From: Lutibacter sp.
GTDB lineage: Bacteria > Bacteroidota > Bacteroidia > Flavobacteriales > Flavobacteriaceae
Assembly: GCA_003516285.1 (NCBI GenBank)
Contig: DPCK01000021.1
Span: forward strand, 1-36,781
Length of the DNA stretch: 36,781 nucleotides
Direction: 5' to 3'
How positions within the stretch are numbered: position 1 is the stretch's first letter; each line of letters opens with the position of its first letter. A model generated the notes under the pieces. That model was not told the DNA's origin, did not search any database, and was given only the letters and a program-made list of their open reading frames with translations. Position numbers and translations under genes: made by a program. This document shows positions 25,928-34,108 of the stretch, piece by piece.

Positions 25928-26512
25928 ATGAAAAAATACATTTTCTCATTTATCATAATTGGACTAATTGTGTTCAAATCTCACTCACAACAAAAATCTC
26001 CCTATTTTAATACTGAAATTGAAAAGTGGAAAATAGAACTAGTTGCAAATGGAGAGGTTGGAAATCCTTGTCGAAAAGATAATGATGTTGAAAAATGGAT
26101 GAAAGCAAATCCTAATGCATATTTTGGATTGCAAAAAATTCAATCAATAGAATCTGACTTTAATTCTGATGGAATTATAGATGGGCTTTTCTTCTTCCCT
26201 GCAGTAAATTGTGTTGGTGGAAATGGATATGGTTCTAATTTTGCGATGTTAGTATATTCATACAAAGGTCAAATTCTAACAAATAAAAATATCACTAAAA
26301 TAATTGAACATAAAATAGAAGATTCTTTTATAGAAAAAGGAATTTATGATGTTTATAAAATCTATATATATTATAATGGACTTGGAAAAAGTATTGTCGG
26401 AAAATACTCAGTTTGGACTGATGATGACGCAAGTTGTTGTCCAAGCATAAAAGGAACTTTTAATTATAATCCAATTAATTTTTCACTGACAACTAAAGGT
26501 ATAAAAAAATAA
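25928..26512 (+). CDS. Secreted protein of unknown function
   Basis: This 194-aa protein has a clear Sec signal peptide (KKYIFSFIIIGLIVF, cleavage likely after SHS near residue 20). The mature part contains an acidic calcium-loop-like segment, DFNSDGIIDGLFFF (about 79-92), reminiscent of the DxNxDG loops in Bacteroidota secreted proteins. Four cysteines (C48, C95, C169, C170) could form disulfides in the periplasm. No catalytic motif is visible. The gene stands alone with AT-rich gaps on both sides. It belongs to the run of small exported orphans between the two M23 genes. Confidence 0.75.
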   Translation: MKKYIFSFIIIGLIVFKSHSQQKSPYFNTEIEKWKIELVANGEVGNPCRKDNDVEKWMKANPNAYFGLQKIQSIESDFNSDGIIDGLFFFPAVNCVGGNGYGSNFAMLVYSYKGQILTNKNITKIIEHKIEDSFIEKGIYDVYKIYIYYNGLGKSIVGKYSVWTDDDASCCPSIKGTFNYNPINFSLTTKGIKK

Positions 26513-26687
26513 AAAAAGTATTGGTAGTAATAAAACTTCCAAGAATTGGAATTTTTCATCATTTGGTTAAATTATATGATTCTTGAATAAATAATAAAAT
26601 TACGAATTGACACAGCGGAAATTATTAAACGAGAATAAATGAAAAACAGAATCGGAACTAGAAAATATTAAGACTTAAAATAAAATT

Positions 26688-26978
26688 ATGTTTGGACTAT
26701 TTAAAAAACATCCAAATTTCAACTCACCAGAAGACAAGTTGAAACACGAAATGCACACAAAAATTGCAAACAGAGCTATTCTGATTTATAGGGAAAGTCC
26801 TTTAAAAGGAACTATGCTGGAAGGAAGAGCTTTAGTTGATGGAATAAATCAAGCGAAAGAGTTTTACTCAAATCGTTCAATTTCAATTTCTGAAGATTAC
26901 AGAGTTAGCAGAGAAAATACGATTAAAATTATTGATGAATGTGCACGTTCTGTATATAATGAATTAATTGAAAGCTAA
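26688..26978 (+). CDS. Hypothetical 96-aa soluble protein
   Basis: A short protein with no signal peptide, beginning MFGLFKKHPNF. The middle is helical and polar (MHTKIANRAILIYRESPLKG), and the end reads DECARSVYNEL. No family is recognised. After its stop the same frame stays open for 30 more codons (26979-27071), so the gene may once have been longer. Confidence 0.6.
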   Translation: MFGLFKKHPNFNSPEDKLKHEMHTKIANRAILIYRESPLKGTMLEGRALVDGINQAKEFYSNRSISISEDYRVSRENTIKIIDECARSVYNELIES

Positions 26979-27071
26979 TATGAAATATCATTATTTAGTA
27001 ATATTCACTTTCTCAAGAATGAGAAAAGCTATGCTTTGTGGGAAGATGTTAATGGAATAACATTAAAATAA
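26979..27071 (+). pseudogene. Open in-frame remnant after the 26688 gene
   Basis: Directly after the TAA at 26976 the frame continues for 30 codons to a second TAA. It has protein-like composition (HFLKNEKSYALWEDVNGITL) and no start codon of its own. It may be the 3' end of a split gene. Confidence 0.25.
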
Positions 27072-27077
27072 TAGTTT

Positions 27078-27467
27078 ATGTTTTGGGCGATAGTAATTGG
27101 AGGTTTTTTACTTTATTTGTTTATTTCAACAAAAAAAGAAGAGGTTCAAAAAGTACAGAACCAAGGAGGCGTTTTGGTGAAGTATCAAACATTAACTAAT
27201 CATTTTCTAAGTATTCCAATGATGAAAGTTGAACAACGTAGTTCAACATCAATTACAATGGCAGTAAAGGAACCTAAGGTTGTCACTAGATTTATAATTA
27301 GTCACGGTTTTGAAAATGTATCTGTTTTTTGGTTTCACAAAAGTTTGTCTTTTGGTGAGCATTCTTTGAATTGGCGATTTCCAGAGGGGATGGAGCAATT
27401 GGCTATGATTAAAGAAATTGATGAGGAGTTGTATAGGTATCAAATCAATCTTATGAATGGCTTTTAA
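27078..27467 (+). CDS. Hypothetical single-span membrane protein
   Basis: This 129-aa protein has an N-terminal membrane segment (WAIVIGGFLLYLFIS, about 3-17) and then a short charged linker (TKKEEVQKVQ). A cytoplasmic or periplasmic domain of about 100 residues follows, containing SSTSITMAVKEPKV and HSLNWRFPEGMEQ. I recognise no family. The ATG at 27078 directly precedes the membrane segment. Confidence 0.65.
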   Translation: MFWAIVIGGFLLYLFISTKKEEVQKVQNQGGVLVKYQTLTNHFLSIPMMKVEQRSSTSITMAVKEPKVVTRFIISHGFENVSVFWFHKSLSFGEHSLNWRFPEGMEQLAMIKEIDEELYRYQINLMNGF

Positions 27468-27624
27468 AAGTTTTTTATAGTTATGTTAATTTTTATAAAT
27501 TTAAAAAATAAACATTTAACCTGAAAATTAAATTAAAAAATGCTAGATATTTAGCTAGTCATAACAGGTATATAGAAATAAAAATAACTCAACAATTTTT
27601 ATATAAAATATTCTATCTTAAATT

Positions 27625-29442
27625 ATGTTCAAAAAATTCAAACAATTAATAGGTGTCAAAGAATTATTTAAAGAGCAAGTTGGTAATTACTTTTTTTATG
27701 GAAGCTGTAGATGGGAACCAAACAATGATTTAAATATTATTGATTCTAAAAAAGTTGAAACAATATTCTTCTTAAACACTTATGCTACAAATTCAATGAA
27801 GTTAATAATTGAATCGCTTAAAGGTAAGAAAGAGTATCACTTAGAAATACGACCAGAGACTAAAGATTCCATCCTAATTCTTAATGTGGTGGACTTTGAC
27901 TCTAACCATATTAAATTAAGAGTGTTTCTTAATAAGGAAGTAGTGTTTTTTAGGATACAGAATGAAAATACGGGTTTCTACTTTAGTAAGGAAAATTTGA
28001 TGTATGAAAAGGATATGTTTACTCCAAATATTCAAAAATCTAACAAAGAAGGAAAAAAAACACTTGAAAATGAAAGATTAAGAAAATTTGAGAACTTAAT
28101 AAATGAGCTAATTACAATTAATCCTAGGTTCGATATTATTAGGAAGACTGAAAAATATGCAGTCCTTTACTGTAATTCTAGGAGATATAATTTTACCTTA
28201 AAATTAAGTAACAAAAGTGATGGATGGTTATATTTTGAATATTCAGCAAACAACTATGCTAACTCAACGCAATGCAATATCATTTCTGAAAATCTATTGA
28301 ATTTTGATGAAATAAAAGATGCTTATGAGTTTTTGGAGAGTTCTATTATAAATAGAAACAAGTTGTTCTCCATAAATTATAACCCACTTAAAAATTATGA
28401 GATCCAAAAAAATGTTAATCTTCTTAGCATAAATTTAAATAGTGATAATCATAATGAATTACAATTAACTTTTGAATATGGCATAATAATAAATGTAGAT
28501 TCTTATGCTCCATATGATGAGTATAGCTGGGAAATAATACCTGAAAAGGTATTTGTAGAAGATGACATTATAAATCTCGTAGAGGATTCCACACAGCTTT
28601 TATTTGGCGATTGGGATTTTACCCGTCAAGAATCTGATGAAAAATTAGCTTATTGGTCAAATAAAAGATTTAAATTGAATCCCGATTTTGATGAGTATGT
28701 CTTAGTTGGAGCAGATAGACTTATTGATAGTAATTTTAAATTAGAAATTAATATTCAAGGAATTCAAGCTATTGAAAGTCTTAAAAAGCTAATTGACAAA
28801 ATAACGAGTTCAAATCAAAAGATTAAAATTGTTGAGCAAGATGAACTAGGAAACATACTGTTCGAGTTATTCTCATTGCACTATAAATTTTCAATTAGTC
28901 TAAAACTGAATTTATCCAATGGGATACTCAAGGTTGATTATAATGTTTATGATTTTAGTGGAGAACGTTTACTTAAATTAATAGACCCGAAAACTGTAAA
29001 GGAGTTTGAATTAGTAGATTTACAAGATGTAAATCACGCCTATGATTTACTAGTTAAAAATATCTTAAATATTAACGAGATATCAAATATCAATTATAAT
29101 CCATTTAGAAGTTCTGATCATAAGAAAAGTGTTAAATTATTAAAGATATCTCAAAAAGTAAATAATGAGATAGAGTTAGTTTTTGAATATGGTATAGAGG
29201 TCAGGTTTCAAGCTAAGAAGGATTATAGTGACTTTGATAATCCAATGGAACCAGAAAATGAGATTCCGTATAAATATGAAGTTACACCGTATAATTCGAT
29301 GCTACCCGATGAAATAGAAGATCTGGTAGATCATTGTTACGCTCTTATTTTTGATTACTATGATCAAAAAGAGGTTAATCGAATATTAAGAGTAAATGCT
29401 GATTGGGAATTTAAATTGAATCCAGATTTTAATTGGGATTAA
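27625..29442 (+). CDS. Large hypothetical protein with an internal ~220-aa duplication
   Basis: A 605-aa soluble protein of unknown function, very AT-rich and rich in Asn, Ile, Lys and Leu. No signal peptide or membrane segment is visible. Residues ~150-357 and ~386-605 are diverged copies of one domain. Both contain a Leu/Ile-rich helix, an INYNP(L/F) motif, an (L/V)xLxFEYGI strand, a segment like EDDIINLVED or PDEIEDLVDH, and end in FKLNPDF (first at 349-355, second five residues before the C-terminus). The first 150 residues are a separate domain with NYFFYGSCRWEP near the start. The repeated domain looks like a binding or immunity-type module rather than an enzyme, since no conserved catalytic cluster is seen. 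The closest neighbours are 158 bp before and 62 bp after. Confidence 0.75.
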   Translation: MFKKFKQLIGVKELFKEQVGNYFFYGSCRWEPNNDLNIIDSKKVETIFFLNTYATNSMKLIIESLKGKKEYHLEIRPETKDSILILNVVDFDSNHIKLRVFLNKEVVFFRIQNENTGFYFSKENLMYEKDMFTPNIQKSNKEGKKTLENERLRKFENLINELITINPRFDIIRKTEKYAVLYCNSRRYNFTLKLSNKSDGWLYFEYSANNYANSTQCNIISENLLNFDEIKDAYEFLESSIINRNKLFSINYNPLKNYEIQKNVNLLSINLNSDNHNELQLTFEYGIIINVDSYAPYDEYSWEIIPEKVFVEDDIINLVEDSTQLLFGDWDFTRQESDEKLAYWSNKRFKLNPDFDEYVLVGADRLIDSNFKLEINIQGIQAIESLKKLIDKITSSNQKIKIVEQDELGNILFELFSLHYKFSISLKLNLSNGILKVDYNVYDFSGERLLKLIDPKTVKEFELVDLQDVNHAYDLLVKNILNINEISNINYNPFRSSDHKKSVKLLKISQKVNNEIELVFEYGIEVRFQAKKDYSDFDNPMEPENEIPYKYEVTPYNSMLPDEIEDLVDHCYALIFDYYDQKEVNRILRVNADWEFKLNPDFNWD

Positions 29443-29504
29443 GAGCCTGAAAAATTGTAAAAGTCATTCTTAATAGTGTTGTTAATTTTTAAAATTTTAT
29501 TGTT

Positions 29505-29771
29505 ATGACTGTAATTATTATAATTGTTGTAGTCGCTTTCTTATGGTGGTCTTTAGTTCCGCCTTCAAAACCAAGAGAGCCAAATTTGAATGATTTAATT
29601 AATAGTGCCCAAAGGAGAGATGGGAATTATTCTAATGTTTACAAAAAAAAGTTAGCTGGTAGTGATTTTTATTATGTAGGGAAATCTCCTGAAAATCCAA
29701 ATGATAAAGTAGTTTTTACAGGTACAGATAATGAATGTAGTTACTATGCTAACAAATATGATAATTATTAG
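29505..29771 (+). CDS. Hypothetical 88-aa membrane-anchored protein
   Basis: An N-terminal hydrophobic anchor (VIIIIVVVAFLWWSL, about 3-17) is followed by a Pro-rich linker and a small polar domain (SNVYKKKLAGSDFYYVG, NDKVVFTGTDNE). It follows the duplicated protein by 62 bp and may share its transcript. No family is recognised. Confidence 0.6.
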   Translation: MTVIIIIVVVAFLWWSLVPPSKPREPNLNDLINSAQRRDGNYSNVYKKKLAGSDFYYVGKSPENPNDKVVFTGTDNECSYYANKYDNY

Positions 29772-29836
29772 AATAAATGAGTAATTCTTTCCGTTAAGCC
29801 AGTATTACAAAATATATATTAATCAAAATCAGAGCT

Positions 29837-30235
29837 ATGAAATTAACTTCCAAAGGAACCCTATCTAATGATGTTAAGTCTAAATTTATTAGAGCTTGCG
29901 AAAGGTTAGATGCTAGTATTTTTGAACCTTATATTGATGAAAACCAATATTTTCAAGATTTGGACAAATACAGATTCTTACAGTCCTTAAAAGATGAATT
30001 TGATAGGGTAAAAGGAATGGGGATAGAATCTACAGTTCTAATAAAAGGAATATGTGAAGGATGCTATCCTGGTCAAGATAGCTACCAATTTTACGGAAAG
30101 AACGTAATACCAGAGTTTTCATATGTAATTCATAAAAAGGATGGAGATGTTTCAGATATTTTGATGTGCAACTCTAGTTCTGGAGCGTTAGTGGTTAAAG
30201 CTGAAATAATAGCAAATTATGACTTCTGGAAATAA
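29837..30235 (+). CDS. Hypothetical 132-aa soluble protein
   Basis: No signal peptide or membrane segment. The N-terminal half is helical and charged (DVKSKFIRACERLDAS); the second half is strand-rich (ESTVLIKGICEGCYPG, FYGKNVIPEFSYVIH). Its size and layout resemble small immunity-like or NTF2-like proteins, but no motif proves this. The last codons overlap the remnant frame 30219-30371. Confidence 0.6.
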   Translation: MKLTSKGTLSNDVKSKFIRACERLDASIFEPYIDENQYFQDLDKYRFLQSLKDEFDRVKGMGIESTVLIKGICEGCYPGQDSYQFYGKNVIPEFSYVIHKKDGDVSDILMCNSSSGALVVKAEIIANYDFWK

Positions 30236-30371
30236 GCTAAAACCAATAGCAAGTAGACTAATCCTAATATTAGGTGCACTATTACCGATAGACTGCAATG
30301 AAAAATATACTACTAATCCAGCTTGTATCGCAGAGGGTTTTGATTTTGCAGTAAATAAACCTAATGCTTAA
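30219..30371 (+). pseudogene. Truncated N-terminal copy of the M23 lipoprotein at 32150
   Basis: A 50-codon frame starts at ATG 30219 inside the preceding gene. From about codon 11 its product (SRLILILGALLPIDCNE, then GFDFAVNKPNA) matches the first ~40 residues of the M23 lipoprotein at 32150: 25 of 39 aligned positions are identical. It stops right after KPNA, where the intact protein continues into its peptidase domain. The lipobox Gly is replaced by Asp (PIDC), so even the fragment would not be lipidated. The break lies 3 bp before the next gene. Confidence 0.7.
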
Positions 30372-30373
30372 TT

Positions 30374-30772
30374 ATGAAAAGATTCATTAGAAATATTGCA
30401 ATTCTTATTTTTCCATTTTTGTTAATGATTATAGTAAATGAAGTCGTTAGACCAACAATTATGGAAAAACCATATTCAAAATATGAGATAACTGCGATGA
30501 ATTCCATTGATAAAATTTCAGATAAATGCACTTGGATTTGTCATAACAATACAAGATTTTGTAAAGAGAACCACGTAATATTCTTGAAACCGTATTTTAA
30601 ATACACAGATACTATATACTTTGGAATAATTAGTATGTTTCAGAAAACAGGAAATTATGGATTAGCTAATATTATTTTTCTTGTTGTTCTATCTCCATTG
30701 TTGATTTGGTTTTTTATTATCAAATCATTAAATATACAAGATGAAATTAATAAACTAAAGAAGCAAAAATGA
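30374..30772 (+). CDS. Hypothetical protein with two membrane segments
   Basis: This 132-aa protein has an N-terminal membrane segment (about 6-22, IAILIFPFLLMIIVNEV), a loop with two cysteines near TWICHNN and FCKE, and a second membrane segment (about 96-117, LANIIFLVVLSPLLIWFFII). A Lys-rich tail ends in LKKQK. The loop is likely outside the cytoplasm. The stop overlaps the next start by 4 bp (ATGA), so the two are coupled. No family is recognised. Confidence 0.65.
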   Translation: MKRFIRNIAILIFPFLLMIIVNEVVRPTIMEKPYSKYEITAMNSIDKISDKCTWICHNNTRFCKENHVIFLKPYFKYTDTIYFGIISMFQKTGNYGLANIIFLVVLSPLLIWFFIIKSLNIQDEINKLKKQK

Positions 30773-30996
30773 ATATTTTAGTAGAACTCGCCAAGTTTAT
30801 TTATGCATATTGCACTGATTTGCTTATCAACTTAGCAAATATTTTCAAAGTATCTTATTATGAAATAAACTTCTTAATATTTTGTGTGCTTTATCCAATA
30901 TTGATATTTGGCTCAATAGGACTTTATGTTATTCAAAGGAACAGATTAAAAAAAATAATAGAGCATAAAAATAAATATAGTGCATTCGGCAGATAG
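30769..30996 (+). CDS. Hypothetical 75-aa membrane protein
   Basis: Starts within an ATGA overlap with the preceding gene. It has one or two hydrophobic segments (INFLIFCVLYPILIFGSIGLYVI) and a basic C-terminal tail (KKIIEHKNK). It probably works with the preceding membrane protein, given the coupling. Confidence 0.6.
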   Translation: MNILVELAKFIYAYCTDLLINLANIFKVSYYEINFLIFCVLYPILIFGSIGLYVIQRNRLKKIIEHKNKYSAFGR

Positions 30997-31034
30997 TACT
31001 AAAAATGAAGTTTAAAGTAATAAAGAAAAATATT

Positions 31035-31460
31035 ATGAAAAAAGATTTAAAAATTAACACGTTCTATATTATAGTTGGATTAGCTAGTTTCTTATTTAGT
31101 TTTCTAGCGGTTTTAGCATTAATGCATTTAGGAAAGATTAGCTACAATTACCCTATGACTCAAGTTGTAGTTAAAGATTTTGGTAATGGGCTTAAAGAAG
31201 TTCGAGAAGATATAAATAGACAAGACTATATTACATCATTTGAATTTATAACTCCAATGGGGGAGAATTTAATTTTACCTGGTGGGGGTTGGCGGGTTAT
31301 AGATATAGATTATGGGTTAGGAGATTTTCATACATATCGAAATAGATTAAAATTGTATTATTTGGCAACCTTAAAAGAATTTAGATATGTCTTAATAATT
31401 TGGGCAATTATATTTGGAGCAGTATATTTTTTTAGAAAGTTTAAAATAAAGTTAATTTAA
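31035..31460 (+). CDS. Hypothetical protein with two membrane segments
   Basis: A protein of about 141 aa from ATG 31035; an in-frame ATG at 31005 would add ten Lys-rich residues. A first membrane segment (YIIVGLASFLFSFLAVLALM) is followed by an external domain of about 70 residues holding GNGLKEVREDINRQDY and a LPGGGWRVIDIDYG turn. A second membrane segment lies close to the end (VLIIWAIIFGAVYFF). This membrane-loop-membrane layout repeats that of the gene at 30374. No family is recognised. Confidence 0.6.
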   Translation: MKKDLKINTFYIIVGLASFLFSFLAVLALMHLGKISYNYPMTQVVVKDFGNGLKEVREDINRQDYITSFEFITPMGENLILPGGGWRVIDIDYGLGDFHTYRNRLKLYYLATLKEFRYVLIIWAIIFGAVYFFRKFKIKLI

Positions 31461-31469
31461 GATACAGTT

Positions 31470-32069
31470 ATGAATTTTAGAAAAATTAAATTTAAGTTAA
31501 TAAGAATATTTTTTTTACTGATTTTAACAAGTTCCTTTTCTCAACAGGAAAAAGTCAATGTTAAATTGGATAATAAAAATGGCTTTAAGGATTTTAAGTT
31601 TGGAGAATCAGCAATTTTACATCAAAGTTACTTGAGTAAGTTGAAAAACAGTAGTGTAGAATATAATTTAACTCACGAAGGAGAGAGAGGATATAAAGTT
31701 TATGATTACAATAATAGAAATGTAAATGAACTTTTTGGTTTTTATTGGACAGATTTGCGATTGTTGTTTTTAAAAGACCAGTTAATATCTATAAAAGTAG
31801 ATTGGAAATATGATGAAGAATTATTACCAGATATATTAGATGATATACTTTATAAATTACAATCTGTATTTGGACCAGCAGAAATTAATCATAATATTCT
31901 ATGGGATGAATATCTTTGGAGTGGGCAAAAAGTTAAAATGAAATTACTTGGGAAACTAAATGCTAAAGCTTTAGAAATTGGTTATGGAAAATCTACGACA
32001 TTCTCTTTAGAAATAACTGCACCAAGATTGGAAAGTAAAATTCTTTATAATTTTGAATCTGAATTTTGA
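31470..32069 (+). CDS. Secreted protein of unknown function
   Basis: This 199-aa protein has a basic N-terminus and hydrophobic core (IRIFFLLILTSSFS) that fit a Sec signal peptide, with cleavage likely just before QQEKVNVK. The mature part contains NGFKDFKFGES, ELFGFYWTDLRLLFLKDQL and DILYKLQSVFGPAE. This pattern of a fixed flux-like segment followed by paired strands is common in small exported Bacteroidota proteins of unknown role. It starts 10 bp after the previous gene and 80 bp before the M23 lipoprotein start. It may act in the periplasm with that enzyme, but this rests on position only. Confidence 0.7.
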   Translation: MNFRKIKFKLIRIFFLLILTSSFSQQEKVNVKLDNKNGFKDFKFGESAILHQSYLSKLKNSSVEYNLTHEGERGYKVYDYNNRNVNELFGFYWTDLRLLFLKDQLISIKVDWKYDEELLPDILDDILYKLQSVFGPAEINHNILWDEYLWSGQKVKMKLLGKLNAKALEIGYGKSTTFSLEITAPRLESKILYNFESEF

Positions 32070-32149
32070 GAATATTAAGATGTTTATTTGAATATACTTT
32101 TTGAAGCTAAACAATGTTAATATATCATATTAATTTAAACTATTTTTTG

Positions 32150-32704
32150 ATGAAAAGTAGCCTAATCCTCATAATCGGAGCACTATTATTAATAGGATGC
32201 AATGAAGCTATTCCAACAAATCCAGAGTACGTTTCTAATGGCTTTGATTTTCCAGTTGGTAAGCCAAATGCTAAAGGCTATTACGATGCACAGCCATATG
32301 GCAAGAACCGACATTTAGGAAGCGACTGGAACGGAAAAGGCGGAGGAAACACAGATTTAGGGGACCCTATTTACAGTGTGGCTAATGGCTATGTAAAATC
32401 AGCTAAAAATCTAAAAGGAGGCTGGGGCAATGTGATAAGAATAATACATACGCTACCAAATAGAAAACAAGTTGAAAGTCTTTATGCCCATTGTGATAGA
32501 ATAATTGTAAAACCTAATACTTGGGTAAAGAAAGGTCAGAAAATCGGAACAATAGGCACTTGTAATGGTAGGTATATAGCGCACCTTCATTTTGAAATAC
32601 GAAGTTTTATAAATATGAAAATCGGAGGGGGGTATTCGTGGTTTACATTAGGGTATTTAAATCCTACGAAATTTATTAAAGCTAATAGAAAGATATCAAG
32701 ATAG
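32150..32704 (+). CDS. M23 family metallopeptidase lipoprotein
   Basis: A 184-aa lipoprotein peptidase expected to cut peptidoglycan cross-links from the periplasmic face of a membrane. The signal sequence ends in a lipobox, L14-I-G-C17, so Cys17 would be lipidated. I chose the ATG at 32150 because it places the lipobox normally; the frame could begin at 32114. M23 residues are visible: H55-x-x-x-D59 (HLGSD), H114 (LYAHCD) and H145-x-H147 (AHLHFEI), with the glycine turn GTIGTCNG. A broken copy of its N-terminus lies at 30219-30371, so this gene has been copied or recombined locally. About 1.1 kb without a clear gene follows. Confidence 0.87.
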   Translation: MKSSLILIIGALLLIGCNEAIPTNPEYVSNGFDFPVGKPNAKGYYDAQPYGKNRHLGSDWNGKGGGNTDLGDPIYSVANGYVKSAKNLKGGWGNVIRIIHTLPNRKQVESLYAHCDRIIVKPNTWVKKGQKIGTIGTCNGRYIAHLHFEIRSFINMKIGGGYSWFTLGYLNPTKFIKANRKISR

Positions 32705-33029
32705 AGGATTAATAATTAGATATATATTTAATTGATGTGGAATTTAGCAGTAACGCAACGTAGTAATATTTATGAAAAAATGAACATTGGGAATCCATCA
32801 TATTTAAGTTTGAACAAATAATCCCCCACAAACTAAAACCCAGCATTTTGCAGAAAAAGCAAAAACTCCCTGTATTTTAGTTTGTTCCGCACCCGGCCGC
32901 ATAGTTGTTTTTAGGTCACATTATTTGTAGCCATACAATAATAGCACATTACTTTTTTGTCGTTCCTAAAAAAATTAATAAGCTATTGCCAGCGCTCAAA
33001 CAAATAATCCGCCATAAAAACAACCCCAA

Positions 33030-33118
33030 GCTAAGTAACATAATTGCTGTTATAATACTGCCGACATCCGCCCCGCCACGCCAAAGCCGTAGTTATAACA
33101 AAAATTATGTTAAATAGC
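33030..33118. repeat. Long imperfect inverted repeat (25 paired bases, GC-rich 30-nt loop)
   Basis: The left arm reads GCTA-ag-TAACATAATT-gc-TGTTATAA-TAC (33030-33058). The right arm reads GTA-g-TTATAACA-aa-AATTATGTTA-aa-TAGC (33089-33118). The unpaired positions form two symmetrical 2-nt internal loops and one single-base bulge. The loop is very GC-rich (TGCCGACATCCGCCCCGCC). The outer edge reads GTTAAAT, which fits the GTTRRRY core of integron attC sites, but the left box does not fit well. Confidence 0.75.
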
Positions 33119-33141
33119 CGCCTAGCCGACGCGCAAATCCA

Positions 33142-33170
33142 TCGCTGCTGCCAGCGCACTAGGTACATTT
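33142..33170. repeat. Direct repeat, copy 1
   Basis: TCGCTGCTGCCAGCGCACT plus AGGTACATTT recurs at 33469 with 3 differences in 29 bases. The block is more GC-rich than its surroundings. Confidence 0.6.
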
Positions 33171-33468
33171 TACATTGCTTTTGTGAGTGCTATACCAACC
33201 AAACAGAACATTCTAGTAAAAATAAAACCCTCATTTAAACAGAAGCCTTAAGCACCCACAAAACCAAATTTGCCCACAAGCGTATTGTTTTTTATTTGCC
33301 ACCATCACCTTGCCAATTGCTTACCCAAAAAGCCGATGCCATACCGTTCCAAACAACCCCACTTTTACCTTCCGACTTTCCAATTCCAATCAAATATATG
33401 GCACCAACTTTTTCAGGAAAGCAATCAAAAACTTCCAGATCAACAAATATAAAAACAACACCCTTGTT

Positions 33469-33497
33469 TCGCTGCTGCCACCGCACTTGGTATATTT
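33469..33497. repeat. Direct repeat, copy 2
   Basis: TCGCTGCTGCCACCGCACT plus TGGTATATTT, the second copy of the 29-bp repeat at 33142, in the same orientation. Confidence 0.6.
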
Positions 33498-33814
33498 AGT
33501 TGGGGCAATCTTCCATTTCCCCAAACCCCTATGGATGCCTTTTTTTTTGAAATAATGCCAACACATCCCATTTCATAACCACCATCCCGATTCACATTCT
33601 TTCAAAAAAAACAGCTCAAATTCCCCCCTCGCCGGATTGCCCTCTCACAAATTTGATGTTCAATACTTCCTTTTGATTCTTATTTCGACAAACCAAAACC
33701 CAACTGACTGACAAATGAAACCTACCTAAACCCAATGTAAGTGCCATATATTCCACCCGCTTAAAAAAAACGCAGAAAAGCAAAGCAAATGCCCATTTTT
33801 TAACGCTATAAACG

Positions 33815-33843
33815 AAAAAAGCCCCGAATTTCGGAGCTTTTTT
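33815..33843 (-). terminator. Rho-independent terminator (probably bidirectional)
   Basis: AAAAAAGC and GCTTTTTT enclose CCCGAA/TTCGG with one mismatch and a 3-nt loop. It lies 19 bp beyond the stop of the leftward gene at 33862, with a T-run on the minus strand, and should end that phage-like operon. Confidence 0.8.
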
Positions 33844-33861
33844 GCTTGATTTTAAACTTTT

Positions 33862-34104
33862 TTACTTTTCCGGATCTGTTTTCTCTTCGGATTTTACGCC
33901 AGTTTGGGAAACGGCCGTAATAATACTTCCGCCCAGGATCAAATATCCTGCAGCCGAAACTATTGCGGCAGGTAATGCCACCGGAGAAGCAATGATAATT
34001 CCGCCAACGGATGCCAAAGCAATCCCGATAGTGCGAAGAACTTTAAACCATTTCGGAGTTGGTGCCAAAACTCTTTCTGCTAAATTCATTTTGTTAATTT
34101 TCAT
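33862..34104 (-). CDS. Small two-span membrane protein of a phage-like module (holin-like)
   Basis: This 80-aa protein has a basic amphipathic start (NLAERVLAPTPKWFKVLR), then two hydrophobic segments (about 23-42, IGIALASVGGIIIASPVAL, and about 48-66, IVSAAGYLILGGSIITAV), and a charged tail (KSEEKTDPEK). Two short spans with a charged tail fit a class II holin, but a structural role is equally possible. Similar proteins are found beside DUF5675 genes in Flavobacteria. It is the last of three leftward genes only 4 and 12 bp apart. Confidence 0.75.
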   Translation of the reverse strand: MKINKMNLAERVLAPTPKWFKVLRTIGIALASVGGIIIASPVALPAAIVSAAGYLILGGSIITAVSQTGVKSEEKTDPEK

Positions 34105-34108
34105 AATC

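Larger units (their letters stand above)
32705..33814. other. Long stretch without a convincing gene
   Basis: Several frames of 60-80 codons open here on both strands, but they overlap one another and none looks like a protein. The DNA alternates between AT-rich and GC-rich blocks (for example GCCGCCTAGCCGACGCGC near 33117), unlike the uniformly AT-rich cargo on its left. It holds the long hairpin at 33030-33118 and the 29-bp direct repeat at 33142 and 33469. Confidence 0.6.

Noticed and set aside
33292..33555. Several overlapping 60-80 codon frames on both strands
   Set aside because: They overlap mutually, lack starts with context, and fall in a repeat-bearing region without protein-like composition. 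The minus-strand frame could be a decayed gene but I cannot support it.
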